Origin: Nematopogon swammerdamellus
Lineage: Eukaryota > Arthropoda > Insecta > Lepidoptera > Adelidae
Assembly (NCBI GenBank): GCA_946902875.1
Contig: OX336340.1
Location: 16,693,566 to 16,757,565 of the forward strand
Reading direction: 5' to 3'
DNA length: 64,000 bases
Shown here in pieces: positions 12,125-22,499 of this stretch. The notes under the pieces are model-generated. The model searched no databases and had not been told where the DNA came from. It worked only from the letters and a program-made list of their open reading frames with translations. Every line of letters starts with the position of its first letter. Position 1 is the first letter of the stretch. The position numbers and the translations under genes were made by a program.

Positions 12125-12180
12125 AAAAAAAAATATTAGTTTGTCCTATTGAGGACGAACTAATATAATTTTTTTTTTTA
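12125..12180. repeat. hairpin with A/T tails
   Basis: AAATATTAGTTTGTCC and GGACGAACTAATATAATTT are inverted copies with a TATTGA loop, flanked by an A run and a T run; probably a minimal MITE. Confidence 0.55.
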
Positions 12181-12614
12181 CATAAAGTTTAATATTTCTA
12201 ATGTTTTAGGTTTCATTTTTTATTTTTTAAAACTATTTTGTTAATACTTCTGCAGGTTTGCCAATTTATAAATGAACAGTCAGACATGTCCCTCGTTGAA
12301 CCGTAGCTGGTAATTGTGGGCATTATTATCATGGAACAGACATTCGTACGAAAACACTGGAAGCTCTATGTTAGACCTGGTTTCAGTTCCGTTTATTCAT
12401 TCATTTCTATAAAATTAATGGATTTTCGAATGTACGTCTCTGTGAATGTATTGTATATCTCTCGGCACAGTCGCCCAAGTCCGTTTTCATAAAAAAAATT
12501 GTACTATTGCAAGTGTAGTGGCAAATAAAGAAATTTCAATTAAAATTCAATCTTTGAATCAATATTAACTAATGCACATGTTTTGAATAGTATTTGTCCT
12601 TAGTAATAAAAAAA

Positions 12615-12996
12615 AAATTTGGTCAAGTGCGAGTTTTACTCACGGACGGAGGGTTCCGTAGATCCGCTATACCATACGTGTCAAAGAACCATATCCGTCT
12701 ATCTTTTGTCTGTCTGCGATGCAAAGTACCTGCGGCGCCATCCATTATTTAGTAGCGTGAATATGTACTAATCGATTCTTAGCATATTTCTTGTATGGGG
12801 ACGTCCCTCATTATTAAATTTTTCCTTTTTTTTATTATTTGTTGTTATATCCGCCATAATTATACATGTTCTGGTAAACATTTCAACCGGCTAGCTATTA
12901 CGGTTCCAAAGATACAGCCGTAGGACAGACAGACAGACAGACAAACAGACGGTGTAGGCTTAGTAATAGACTTTCGTATGGATACGGAACCCTAAG
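12615..12996 (+). mobile_element. interspersed element with GGGTTCCGTA / TACGGAACCCT ends
   Basis: Starts GGTCAAGTGCGAGTTTTACT then GAGGGTTCCGTAG, has a (CAGA)n run at about 12928-12952, and ends ATACGGAACCCTAAG. The same design in reverse is at 35303-35715. I recognise it as a very common lepidopteran non-autonomous repeat, without a firm class. Confidence 0.65.
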
Positions 12997-13059
12997 AAAT
13001 ACGGCGTTACTAAGCATACAATAAATTAAATGAAATGATTGTATGTAGACACGAGTACG

Positions 13060-13275
13060 TATTGAATGAAGGTTGGTCGGTCGAAGCGGCTATAAAAATG
13101 TTCGTGTTTTCCATCCAGTTCAGTGTAGCCGGTGCGGCCAAAGGGAAGCACTGACATAATACCACCTAGGTCACCAACAGAAGGAAGCATGGCAATAAGC
13201 ACCGAACATGGGCTGACATCGCCAGTGTAGCAGATGATTTAGCCAATTATGTCAGATTCCATAAAGACAGTATTT
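13060..13275 (+). mobile_element. diverged SINE copy
   Basis: Contains GTCGGTCGAAGCGGCTATAA, GTTCAGTGTAGCCGGTGCGG, CACTGACAT and a worn tail; it lacks the head and the start of the body. Confidence 0.65.
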
Positions 13276-14242
13276 TGGAAATGAAACCAATTTAATTACA
13301 GCCGTACTCGCAAAACAAGTCTTATATTATAATTGTATATTAGTGCATTTCCTAGTTTTATTAAAATACGTTAAAATATACAAAAAACAAACGAGTTTTA
13401 TATGAAATAAAAATCATATTGCAAAATTATCACTTCTTACCTTCAACGTAAATATAATATATATAGAGGTGTTTTACTTACCCTAGCAATCAGTCATCAT
13501 CATCATCAGCTATAGGCAACGACGTATCATGCTATAGGCAATATACATATCTAACTACCAACACACGATGATGTGTTCGGTGGTGAAAGCCAAAATGGAT
13601 GTTTCTGTTATTGGAGCTGAGCTCTTTTTCCACAACATCTCATTTTCTGAACTACAGAATCATTACAATTATAATTAGCAATTACTAAACAAAAAGAAAA
13701 AAAAAACAAACACTATAATACTTCTACATATAACCGCACTCGGTGCAAATGTATAAATAACAATCGTATGTATTAATTAAATAATCACTAAAATAATAAA
13801 AACAAACACAAAACAATGACGTACTGGATCTCGTTTTGCTTTGGGCCAAAGTACAAAATGTTTTGTCGAAACCATTTCTCATGCAACGCGTCCTGTAAGC
13901 ACCTGGTAGTAATGCAAACGGAATTAATTTTAACGATACCTACTTCAAGCACGTCATGCTACTTGCACATGCACATGCACTATTGCAATAATTGATAATG
14001 ATAGATGATAAAAGTGCATAGTAACCAACAGACATTCTTCAATATATTGTACCCATTCGAATTTGAGAGGAAGCATATCTCATGACCCTTACGCCATATT
14101 CCTAATGACTCTTTTTACACGATTCGTAATGGCATAGAAATAAGAAGAAATTAGCAAACACATGAAACGAGATGAGAAATAGAATATAATTATCAAAGAG
14201 TAGAAGCGATCACTGACTGACATATAAGAAAATGTATTGAAA

Positions 14243-15032
14243 ATGCAGGAACATGTTCAGCTTAAACATACGGTGAGGTATGAACATTCATTATGTTAGT
14301 TGATGATTACAATGTTTCTAAACTGACCGATATTTTGACAGTTCAAGCATGATGATAGTGTAATCGTCGATGCATTTGATCTGGGCTATACTTACACGGC
14401 GTCCAAAGTTGATCTACCTCCTAAAATTATGAACGAATTCAATAAAGACAAACTCCCAGATCCAAGCTTTAAAGGTAAGAAAGATAGGGTTTTCATTAGT
14501 GAACTGGTACCGAGAATATAACATACGGCTTAGGTTGATATAGTACGTATAATAGTTTATTTAGACACAACAATAAAAATAAACGTAGCTCAGAACACTC
14601 ATTTTACGCACTCAAAAACAAAGAAAGTGGAAACATTCCTTTACAACAACAAATAACAGGGTTTACTTCGTGGGAATATCCAGAGACAGTTAAATTTGAC
14701 GATTTTTTCAACAGTATCAACGTGAAACGTTACTGTTTAAAATGCTGAACAAAGCACTAAAATAGTACCTACTGTTGAAAATATAGTCTTAATCGAAATT
14801 AACACAGACATGACATAAGTAAACACCGAGAGTGAAAGAATCCACGGCAGTACAGAACATGTATATTTTGAAAAAAAGTGGAGGAGCGGAGAATAAGCAC
14901 GACGTGGGAAAAGGGTATAATGATGGACCCTTCACGAAGTTTGTACGAGTAAATAAAAGAACCAGAGGCTTTAAGTGGTCAAAAGCAGAAGTGCAGGAAA
15001 TTAGCCTTATTGAAACAGCAAGAAGCGGTTGA
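14243..15032 (+). CDS. candidate small plus-strand gene nested in a Stac intron
   Basis: Three segments fit together. 14243-14272 starts MQEHVQLKHT and ends at donor ACG|GTGAGG. 14342-14474 follows a good acceptor (attttgacag), encodes FKHDDSVIVDAFDLGYTYTA, SKVDLPPKIMNEFNKDKL and PDPSFK, and ends AAAG|GTAAGA in phase 1. An open frame to TGA at 15032, reading VQNMYILKKSGGAENKHD and containing KRTRGFKWSKAEVQE, can be entered in phase from an acceptor near 14860. The product would be about 130 residues and resembles nothing I recognise. It could be a degraded copy of a gene; the last acceptor is weak. If the second donor is ignored, the frame stops about 16 codons later. Confidence 0.35.
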
Positions 15033-15810
15033 TTCCAACGAAAAGTGGATATTAAATATGCCTCTTTATTACTTAAAAACCAAGAGTCTGTAAAGGTATG
15101 CGTTTTCTAAAATTCAACTGGAAATAAAAAAGCATTGTCTCAACCAGTCATGTGCTCCGCTAAATCAAGGTCCCAAAGGCACCCTAGTTTGGAAGAAAGG
15201 AAACGCGGGCTTTTAGGAATTTGAGCGAGTGCAAACAACACTAAACATCTCTCACGTTCTCCCAAGTCCAATTCCAATATTGTATCTAATTTGCTTTATT
15301 TTGTGAGTTGCTAGCTAATATTTATGTTGGATCTGTACCGTACAATAATTAATTTCACTGATTGCTAGATTTGAGGACCCTGATGTCGCTGATGCAAGGA
15401 ATCGTAAAATCAATCGCTAGTCCCGTTATCTGACTGGCAGGGCTGCTGTTTGACTGGCAAGTCTGTTTAGCGACTTTGGCAATCTTGATATCGATTAGGC
15501 GTGCTCAGGATTTCGGTTCGGGGGGGTTTCAGATTTGATCAAAGGTAAATTGTAATACTGGCACGAGGCTAGAAAAATTTTCTAGGTGGTCGAACCCTTT
15601 AGTCCCTAGTTATAGTGCAAAAAATCAATAGTTTCGGAAGGAGTTTGAACCCCCCCACCCATCACGCCTATGTGGTCGTCTAAGTGGAAAGCCTAACTGT
15701 CTATCTAATTGTGCATCCAGCTGTTTGAGAGAGTGGCACTTGGAATTGGGAGTCGGTGGTGGCGCGGCGGAGGTGGTGGAGGCGGCGTTGGTGAAGGTAA
15801 AGGCTCGTAC

Positions 15811-15954
15811 AATGTATCCGGCTCGAGCTGGACTGGGCTGAAGCGACGTGGTCGCGCGGCTGCGGCCGCCGGCGGTGGTCCCCGCACTCCGGCGAGTCGA
15901 GCGACAGGCTCTTCATCCTAAGATTCAACTTTTGGCGACGCGGTGAGTGGGGCG
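15811..15954 (-). CDS. Stac: Stac exon, linker with KSLSLDSPE
   Basis: An exon of 144 nt, phase 1 to phase 1. The acceptor (ttgtaactgttgtag) is preceded by a pyrimidine-rich tract and the donor is CATT|GTACGA. It encodes PHSPRRQKLNLRMKSLSLDS, PECGDHRRRPQPRDHVAS and AQSSSSRIH. Joined to the next exon it gives RIHSPSSPVHSRRLLSARVG, a smooth Ser/Pro/Arg-rich run, which is the main reason for choosing this frame over the Pro-rich frame that overlaps it. Confidence 0.78.
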
Positions 15955-15999
15955 CTACAACAGTTACAAGTAATGTTGGTACACATCCCCGGCTCGGGC

Positions 16000-17130
16000 A
16001 TTCTGTGAAGCATCAATATGATCAGGCAGATAAATGTTAGATTGGGCTATGGAATGTGATGGCGATGTGAGTTTGTATAGGTATAGTCTTGTGACAAAAG
16101 GCTTGATGAAGTGATGCACGCGGTGTCAATCAAAGTAAAAGGTTAAATGTGGCAATTATACAGAATGGCCGCAGATTATATTGAAACGGGTGATTGTGTT
16201 AAGTGAAACTGTATAACTTTTGTTTTACGACTTTTCATAGCCTAGCCTTAGCCTCCTATGGAGAAAAGAATAAAATATTTCTTCAAAATAAGAAGCAGTA
16301 AAACAAAAGTAATTTAGTATCACGTACCTACGTAATTCTTCAGTATTCCATACCTTACGGCGGACATTCTGTATAAATAAAAAGGTAAGATTGCAGAAAA
16401 TACCTCATTTTTGGCAATCGTGTTATTACTCTAGTAGTCAAAGTGATTTAGAATAAAATATGGCAAGTGTTATGACATTCCTGAAATGCTTGTTTAAACT
16501 TATGTAGGTAATATGAAAAAAGGATTTCACACCACACACTACAAGCTGTGCTTTCAAAGGGTCAAAATGTGTAGCATAAAACTTAAAAACTCTGAATGCA
16601 AAGCGACCTCATAATATGAAACAAATTAAAACATCGATTTTATGTTACTCTACCACACTTGACAAAAATAATATAGGTAATGCAGCGTTTGGAAGCAATC
16701 AGCGAAAAAGAGTCATCAAATACAAAACAATGGAAAATCACATTCGAACAATATCGAGAACTAAGACAATTTAAAGTAGGTAGGTACTCATACGAGGTAC
16801 GCGTCGGACGGCGAAAAGGAGCCAACTCTGCACCTACGCGTTTTTTCAAAAACCCATTACAAGTAACGCTATTATATATAGCCACTATAAGGTAAACTTA
16901 GAACGTATCAGCTAATTTCCCCGTAGACGTTAGGATGCATATTCGTAAATTCAATGCTACAATCTACTCGATATGATCGAATAATGTTGTGTGACTTCTT
17001 AAAGTGATCGTGATGAACCAAATCATTAGTGAGATGATCGAATGATCCGCTAAACTACAGTCCGGGAGTCGGTGTGAGGCTCACAAGTTCACAACCATAC
17101 GTGAGTAGAGTAACAGCTACGGGCGTGTTT
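16000..17130. other. Stac intron, nothing recognised
   Basis: AT-rich intron sequence between the linker exons at 15.9 and 17.2 kb. The open frames at 16.6-16.9 kb on both strands lack coding features. Confidence 0.5.
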
Positions 17131-17132
17131 AC

Positions 17133-17222
17133 TTAGGTCGAGGGTTGCTTTGGCACCGGGCAAGGGACTGGTGCGGTCTGGCTGTCTCAACATGTACGCA
17201 CTCGACGAGTTCCTCATCGAAC
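17133..17222 (-). CDS. Stac: Stac exon, Ser-rich linker (RNSSSAYMLRQPDRTSPLPG)
   Basis: An exon of 90 nt, phase 1 to phase 1, with acceptor gtccgtgcag and donor CCTAA|GTAAAC. It encodes SMRNSSSAYMLRQPDRTSPL and PGAKATLDL. The split codons match the exon at 18.6 kb upstream and the exon at 15.95 kb downstream, which continues with PHSPRRQKLNLRMKS. No domain is recognisable; the Ser/Arg pattern suggests a regulated linker. Skipping it would leave the frame intact. Confidence 0.7.
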
Positions 17223-17712
17223 CTGCACGGACAGAGTAAACAGCGAACAGGAAGGTCAGATCGACACTCCGCACACTCGCGGCGCCTCGGAAGGAACTTC
17301 GCATAAGAAGAAACTAAACGGAAAAGAACTCAACTGGAACGAAACTAAAACGGAAAGCACCAGAAGCACCGAGATAACCAGGTACTACCCGTGCAGAACG
17401 AAAGCGAACTCACAAAAGTAAAAGAAATAGTGAAGTGAGTTAGTGTCGGCGGAGTTAGTGGTGCATGCGCAGCAGAGTTCGTGAAGCCGATCGGGCTCGG
17501 GCGCACACCTTTACCGCACCCACAAACAAATCGAAGCCATATACCCACTTACATAATGTGTGACATTAACTATAGTTCAATCTAATCATGTAGCGTTCGC
17601 GTCGCATTCATTATCTTTCCAAATATTCTAATCTCAGCGTCCTTGTCCTGTTAAATGTTGTCTCAGAAGTGGGATAACGTTGAAATGCGCAAAACACTGC
17701 TATTTTGTAATG

Positions 17713-17718
17713 TTTATT
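17713..17718 (-). terminator. AATAAA polyadenylation signal after the short-isoform exon
   Basis: On the minus strand AATAAA occurs at 17718-17713, roughly 245 bases downstream of the TGA of the alternative terminal exon. It is consistent with a short 3' UTR inside the intron. The hexamer is common in AT-rich DNA, so the support is positional. Confidence 0.4.
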
Positions 17719-17962
17719 TTAACAATATAATTTAACAAGAATATAATTTACATATCACAGTACACGGGGCAACGTCTTTGGTCGAGTGAAACAATAGGTA
17801 ACTAAAGGTAACAATAGGTAATCTACAACAAACCGACAAAAATTACGTTCATAGTCTACAGTGGGGGGTCGCGAATGTCGACCGATGCCGTTTGGTTTAT
17901 TCTAGTTCGAGGAACGCGGGAGTCTAGGAACCGATTTGAAATCGCACGCATTTACTGAATTA

Positions 17963-18078
17963 TCATTTTTTCTTGCGGACGCTGCCTTTGGTTTTGAGTA
18001 TGGACGGCGGTGGGTCTCCGTTCTCTTTAACTAAACACAGCGGCTGACCGAACGGCCGCGACGTCGTGTCCTCCGATT
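17963..18078 (-). CDS. Stac: alternative terminal exon of Stac (short isoform)
   Basis: A coding exon of 116 nt with a strong acceptor (cccattgttttcag) that enters in phase 1 and runs 37 codons to TGA. It encodes SEDTTSRPFGQPLCLVKENG then DPPPSILKTKGSVRKKK. A minus-strand AATAAA lies at 17718-17713, about 245 bases past the stop. Joined to the exon at 18.6-18.75 kb it would complete a 403-residue protein, counting from the first recognised exon, which keeps the C1 domain and lacks both SH3 domains. It could instead be the last exon of another gene, but no other minus-strand gene is visible here. Confidence 0.62.
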
Positions 18079-18598
18079 CTGAAAACAATGGGACGAAAAA
18101 CACAAAGTAAAGTAAACATACATAAAATAATAAGATACGTGAATTAAAACCAACGGTAAATATCTACATAAAACAAAGAACACACCCACACATAAAAACC
18201 AAAACGAAAACAGGAAGTAGGGGCACACGACGTAGGGCGAGGAGGACATTGTCCGGAAGTGTTCACGGACGAGGAATTGCGACCGATTTGTTTTGCCATG
18301 TGAAAATTGGCCGGAAGCTATTAGAATATTCGCCGATTCTATTCTTAGCTATTTCCTGAGAAAGTCTACTCAGCGAGGTAGCCATCGCTTCGGACGGCAT
18401 CCTACTGTCTAGTGGCACAGCACAGCAAACAGTCAAATGAACGACGAACGAGGTGTTCATGGACGTAGAAAATAAAATTGAACCGTAACTGAAAGAACCT
18501 AAGAAGAATCAAGCAAATAAAGCGGAAGTTGGTACACAGGTCGTCACGCCAGACAGTGATGCGCTACACCAACATGGATAGAGGGCTGGCGCGCGTAC

Positions 18599-18751
18599 TT
18601 TCCGGCAGCGATATGGACCGATGCTGCGGCGAGCAGTTGCGAGAGCGCGAGCCCCACATCGAGAAACTCTTCACGCCGGCGAACAGGCGCCGCCGCACTC
18701 CGCTCGCCGCCGCGTCCGTCGCCGCGCCGCGCGTGCTTGTACCCGCTGCCC
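18599..18751 (-). CDS. Stac: Stac exon, KSFSMWGSRSRNCSPQHRSISLPE
   Basis: An exon of about 153 nt, phase 1 to phase 1, ending at donor GGAAA|GTACGC. The C-terminal half reads FAGVKSFSMWGSRSRN followed by CSPQHRSISLPE, a Ser/Arg-rich stretch with likely phosphorylation sites. The 5' end is uncertain: an acceptor at gcgacgcag gives the start used here, and gcgtgag at 18790 would add 13 codons in the same phase. Both lack a strong pyrimidine tract. The exon can join to the linker exon at 17.2 kb (long isoform) or to the terminal exon at 18.08 kb (short isoform), both being phase-compatible. Confidence 0.68.
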
Positions 18752-19117
18752 CTGCGTCGCCGCGTCCGCCTACCGACACCACAAGCGACTCTCACGCACC
18801 ACAAGCGATTCCCCGGGTGCTACCTCGCGCACTCGCGCATAGCGCCGCCCGCGCCTCGCGGAAACTCCTGGTCGAGCTTCTAAGATGAAAACGTGCAAAA
18901 AAATTCAAAATCTACCTACTCAAAAAGTACAAGGTGATCAAAGAGTGAAGCGCGTCAGTCGAGCCGCGAACGGCAACCCGCGCCGATCTGCGCCGACGCG
19001 GGGCGACGCCCGCGGCCCGCCGGCGATCTACTGTACGGCTCGGAGACGAGAAGTCGGTGGAAGCAAGCGAGGCGAGCGAGCGTGCGGAGCGCCGGCGCGG
19101 ACGGAGTGGCAGCGCAC

Positions 19118-19381
19118 CTGAGCTGGAGGCGAGGGGTTGCGCGGAGACGGCGAGGCCGGTGGTGGGGCGCGGGAGCGGCGTCCTGCTCCCGCCGCCCGCA
19201 CCCGCGCCCGCGCCCGGGCCGCCGCCCCCAGCGCCCGCCGCCGTCGCCGCGTCGGGCGCCGACACGCGCACCACCGGCTTGCCGGCCTCGCCTGCCGCTG
19301 CCGCCGGCACCGGCGCGCTCGGTTTCGATATTTCGTTGGCGCGTTTCAGGACTTGGTATATCTGATCCACCTCGGGCTCCT
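19118..19381 (-). CDS. Stac: Stac exon, EVDQIYQVLK motif and Ala/Gly/Pro-rich linker
   Basis: An exon of 264 nt, phase 1 to phase 1, with acceptor ctcaccccag and donor AGCTCAG|GTGCGC. It begins EPEVDQIYQVLKRANEISK, the short conserved STAC motif between the C1 and SH3 domains, then runs into low-complexity Ala, Gly and Pro (PVPAAAAGEAG; GAGGGGPGAGAGAGGG; TPLPRPTTG). The sequence is strongly GC- and CpG-rich, so all six frames are open over much of it. The frame is fixed by the motif and by the matching phases on both sides. The donor is less than ideal (GTGCGC); an end further downstream is possible. Confidence 0.8.
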
Positions 19382-19679
19382 CTGGGGTGAGCATGGGGCA
19401 GCGAGCGAAATGCGGTTAGTTGCGGGGAGACGAGTCCAGCGCGTCCGAGGCGGGGACGCGACCGGCGGGAGGGAGTAGGGGAAGGTGCTGTGCGGGAGCA
19501 GGTCGTGCTGAGGAACACCACTCGGGTGCGGTTGTGTGTGCGTGACCGGCTCGGTCGCCGCTACGGGCGGGCTGGAAGAGTCGGGCGGGCCGTCATCTGT
19601 TAGTCCCTAGGGAGCATTCGTTGGAGGTCCACACCGCACGAGGACTAACACGGGATGTAGGAAGTCAAACGATCTATAC

Positions 19680-19778
19680 CCTCTTCGTAATATTCATCGA
19701 AATCATCGTCAAACTCGACGGCCTCCTTGAATGAGAGTCTGCTGATTCTTTGTCCAGGAAGCCAGCCGTCCTCGGACC
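19680..19778 (-). CDS. Stac: Stac exon, acidic linker (EFDDDFDEYYEE)
   Basis: A short exon of 99 nt, phase 1 to phase 1, with acceptor tatcgctcag and donor GAGG|GTATAG. It encodes SEDGWLPGQRISRLSFKEAV followed by the very acidic EFDDDFDEYYEE. The split codon with the next exon gives a further Glu, so the protein reads into EPEVDQIYQ without a break. It has no ATG and is easily missed by simple ORF searches. It could be an optional cassette, because the flanking exons are also phase 1 and would join without it. Confidence 0.75.
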
Positions 19779-20637
19779 CTGAGCGATATCATTGCATCAG
19801 ACAGCAATAGAACACGGCGTGACCTTTTCAGCCCATGAATATAAATGTGAGAGTGGAGGAGGTGTAACTCTGAGGCTGGTGCGTGCGTGGACACTGGGTA
19901 GTCTCGGTTGTGTAATCGTGTCCTCTGCATGTTGTCGCATCGTGTGGAGAAGGGAATGTATGCCAGCGTCGCATCGTCCGCGCGGATGTGTAGTGCAGTG
20001 CACGTTCTAATTTGCGTTTTAAGTATCGCTTTATGTAAATAGCTTGGAAGAATCCTTGTAGTGCTGACCCCACGGATGTTTACGAGGTCGATTTTTTCCC
20101 TTTTGCACTTCTTTGGAATGTGATCGTCGAGAGATTGAATGAATTACAAACTTTAATGTTAGCCTGCTCAACGAAGCTTCAAAAGAGCTAAACCAATGCA
20201 AGCTTTTACTGATCCACAGTTACGTATACCTCTTTGTACGTTATACAAAAGCTCTAATTAAATACAAAATTAAATGCGTATGTCCTAATTTGACGCCCAA
20301 TGAAAGCTGTTCCTATAAATAGGTAAATAATACATGATGTGAGTTACGAAATAGTTCATAATGTTTTAAAATGTTAATCTGAGTATCACTTGTACTTTGT
20401 AAAAATAAAAAAACAAATTAATGTGTACTGAAAAAACTCAGAATAACTTTAAGTTTATTGAAAGAAAGCAGAGTATTTTACAAGAGTATCTACGAGGATT
20501 GCGAAGTTGGGACTGACAAGATTTACTGCAATCTTCGAATTTGGTAAAATGTTTGGCAACATTCGTAAATCGTTTCGAATATAGAAATTATGGTACTCGT
20601 AGACAATAGGTTTCCTTACAGTGTGATAAATGCTTAC

Positions 20638-20802
20638 TTTCTTCCTCGAAGGCAGTCTCCTGTATTCGTGATTCTATCTCGGAGGTGCTCTTCTGCCGCC
20701 GCAGCAGGCGCGACTTGGTCTGGCACTTGCCGACCTGCGCCATGCAGTCCGCGTGCACGTTCATCTTGCACAGCCGACACCGCAGCCCCTGCTTCGTGTG
20801 AC
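20638..20802 (-). CDS. Stac: Stac exon, second half of C1 domain
   Basis: An exon of 165 nt, phase 1 to phase 1, with acceptor cgcacag and donor GAAA|GTAAGC. It supplies the rest of the C1 domain: GHTKQGLRC, the CRLC pair, four residues to His, HADC, then six residues to the last Cys. After the domain come KSRLLRRQKSTSEIESR and an acidic tail ending FEEE. Joined to the previous exon the full pattern is H-X12-C-X2-C-X13-C-X2-C-X4-H-X2-C-X6-C. The last spacing is one shorter than the usual X7. Ligand residues are all present, so zinc binding is expected; diacylglycerol binding cannot be judged. Confidence 0.92.
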
Positions 20803-21080
20803 CTGTGCGTGCACGCATCATCAACCATCAGCTGCAGCATCATCATTCAATACTACGAACAGACAAACAAAGCGATGATACCGCTCTGACTGCCCGGTTA
20901 CTTTCATAGAGACATAACCTACTAGGTTAGGTTAGTCGGTTAGATTAACCGTCGTTATGGCAAATAAATCTGTCGAACTAGACACAATAATTTGCTGGCG
21001 TCCGAAACACCGCAGGAATTAGATTTTATTCATGCCGGGATATTTTGATATGTAAATAAGTAATAATTACTATGATTTCT

Positions 21081-21142
21081 GAACACACGGATGTTGTAGG
21101 TGATGTATTAGCCAAAGGTGTCAGTTTCCATAAAAAAAAGGG
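21081..21142 (+). mobile_element. SINE 3' fragment
   Basis: Only the last 60 bases of the family are present: CACGGATGTTGTAGGTGATG, then GTCAGTTTCCATAAAAAAAA. A 5'-truncated copy. Confidence 0.65.
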
Positions 21143-22150
21143 GCGTTTCTAACCCTCTAACCTAAGGCCTTTTAAAATTTCACGTAGAAAATAGGCATGC
21201 ACTATGCCTTTAGTTTTGAATAAGTTTATTATAGTCGAAGTTGGCTTTGAACCAAAACAGTTGATGCAGGTAGGTTCTTATCAACGCTTCCAGTGACTGG
21301 GCGACAGAACAAAGGCCTGGCTGCATGACGCCAGGTATGTTTTTATCCTCACCCCTTGAGGCTTAAGGCGAATACATTTACTGGATGCGGCGGAGCGGTA
21401 GAAATCGATGAACGAGCCATGATTATAAAACGGTTAATGTTAGATACTAATGGCGCAAATTAGGAGCAGAGGGAATATTGTATTGTTGGATGACTCCGAA
21501 GTTCCAATAATAAATCTCGAAGCAATAAACGATCGCAAGAAGTGAAGTGCTGTCGATTATCGCCCTCGCTGCTTCAAAAGAGAAGTGTTTTATGACGAGG
21601 AGCTGCTCGCGCCAGGCACAGAACAGTTTTACTACCGCTAGAAAGCACTTTGTGCGGGGAAAAGTAATCAACTCGGAATGGCTTGAATGCAGGAAGCTGT
21701 CACGAAATTGAACTTCCGTCAAAAATGCCAGAGATCTCAGCGGTCAAACTGACACGACTTGGTTCGGTAAATGTAAGGAATCTCAATCTCTGTGTACGGT
21801 ACTATGGGATAATGGTGCGCTGACGATAGTATCCTGACCTGATGAAGTAGTTTCTTTCGATAGAATTGTTAATTACTAAACATAGAAAGTTTTTTAATAT
21901 GCAGTGCTCGATAAGAAAGAATCAGAAGATTTATTAGAAACCGCATAGAAAATGTTTTGAATTAGAAAAGTGTATTTATTTATTTGCCAGGAAACTTAAC
22001 CAGCTAACTTATGAACTATTAACTACACACACAAAAAGAAAAAAAATACAAGGCCAGTAATAAAGGTACTATACGTCATTCATGAAACATTAAATATGCA
22101 GAATAATTTTTATTTCAATTTAATTTTAGAAAGCAAATAAGTTGTTAGGG

Positions 22151-22180
22151 CACTGAATTGGGAGTACTCCCAATTCAGTG
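22151..22180. repeat. perfect 30-bp palindrome
   Basis: CACTGAATTGGGAGT is followed immediately by its exact inverse, with no loop and with GGG on either side (AGGG / AGGG). It lies about 200 bases downstream (in gene sense) of the first C1 exon. Confidence 0.9.
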
Positions 22181-22375
22181 AGGGTTACTCTGATCTATCT
22201 ATCTTAGTTATTTCGCTATGATTACGCTTATGTATAATTGTGGTGTCTCTTTTCTTCAGGTCGACCACAATTAGTAAGCGTCAAGTTCATTCTTTCTGGC
22301 TGTAGCCAGCCATCATTCATTCATTACCGATCATTTCGTTGGACTCTGCCTACACAATAGGATGTACCTATTTAC

Positions 22376-22494
22376 CTCTAAGGACTTGGGAGCAGACGTC
22401 GCAGGGCGTTATCTTCTTGTAGGTGTACTCTTGAAAGTTGTGGGCGTCGGGATCACCTCCCACTCTCGCCGCCTCCCGCGCGGCCCCGTTCCTC
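22376..22494 (-). CDS. Stac: Stac exon, first half of C1 zinc-binding domain
   Basis: An exon of 119 nt with acceptor ttatggcag and donor TTAGAG|GTAAAT, entering in phase 2 and leaving in phase 1. It encodes RNGAAREAARVGG and then the start of a C1 domain: the ligand His, twelve residues (NFQEYTYKKITP), and the CDVC pair. The spacing His-X12-Cys-X2-Cys is the C1 consensus. The HNFQEYTYKKITPCDVC block is typical of Stac rather than of kinase C1 domains. The domain continues in the exon at 20.7 kb. Confidence 0.92.
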
Positions 22495-22499
22495 CTGCC

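Noticed and set aside
15705..15887. Pro-rich minus-strand frame overlapping the KSLSLDSPE exon
   Set aside because: Phase does not match either neighbouring exon, whereas the other frame joins perfectly on both sides.
17345..17548. Minus-strand 67-codon frame near the 17.2-kb exon
   Set aside because: No splice borders in phase and unusual composition; not part of the Stac chain.
18529..18888. Plus-strand frame of 119 codons over the GC-rich Stac linker exon
   Set aside because: It is antisense to a minus-strand exon whose frame and phases fit the gene; the GC-rich sequence keeps several frames open.
19346..19596. Minus-strand frame reading DDGPPDSSSPPVAATEPV as an additional Stac exon
   Set aside because: The acceptor is phase-compatible and the start looks coding, but no credible donor in the needed phase exists before the next exon, so it was not listed.
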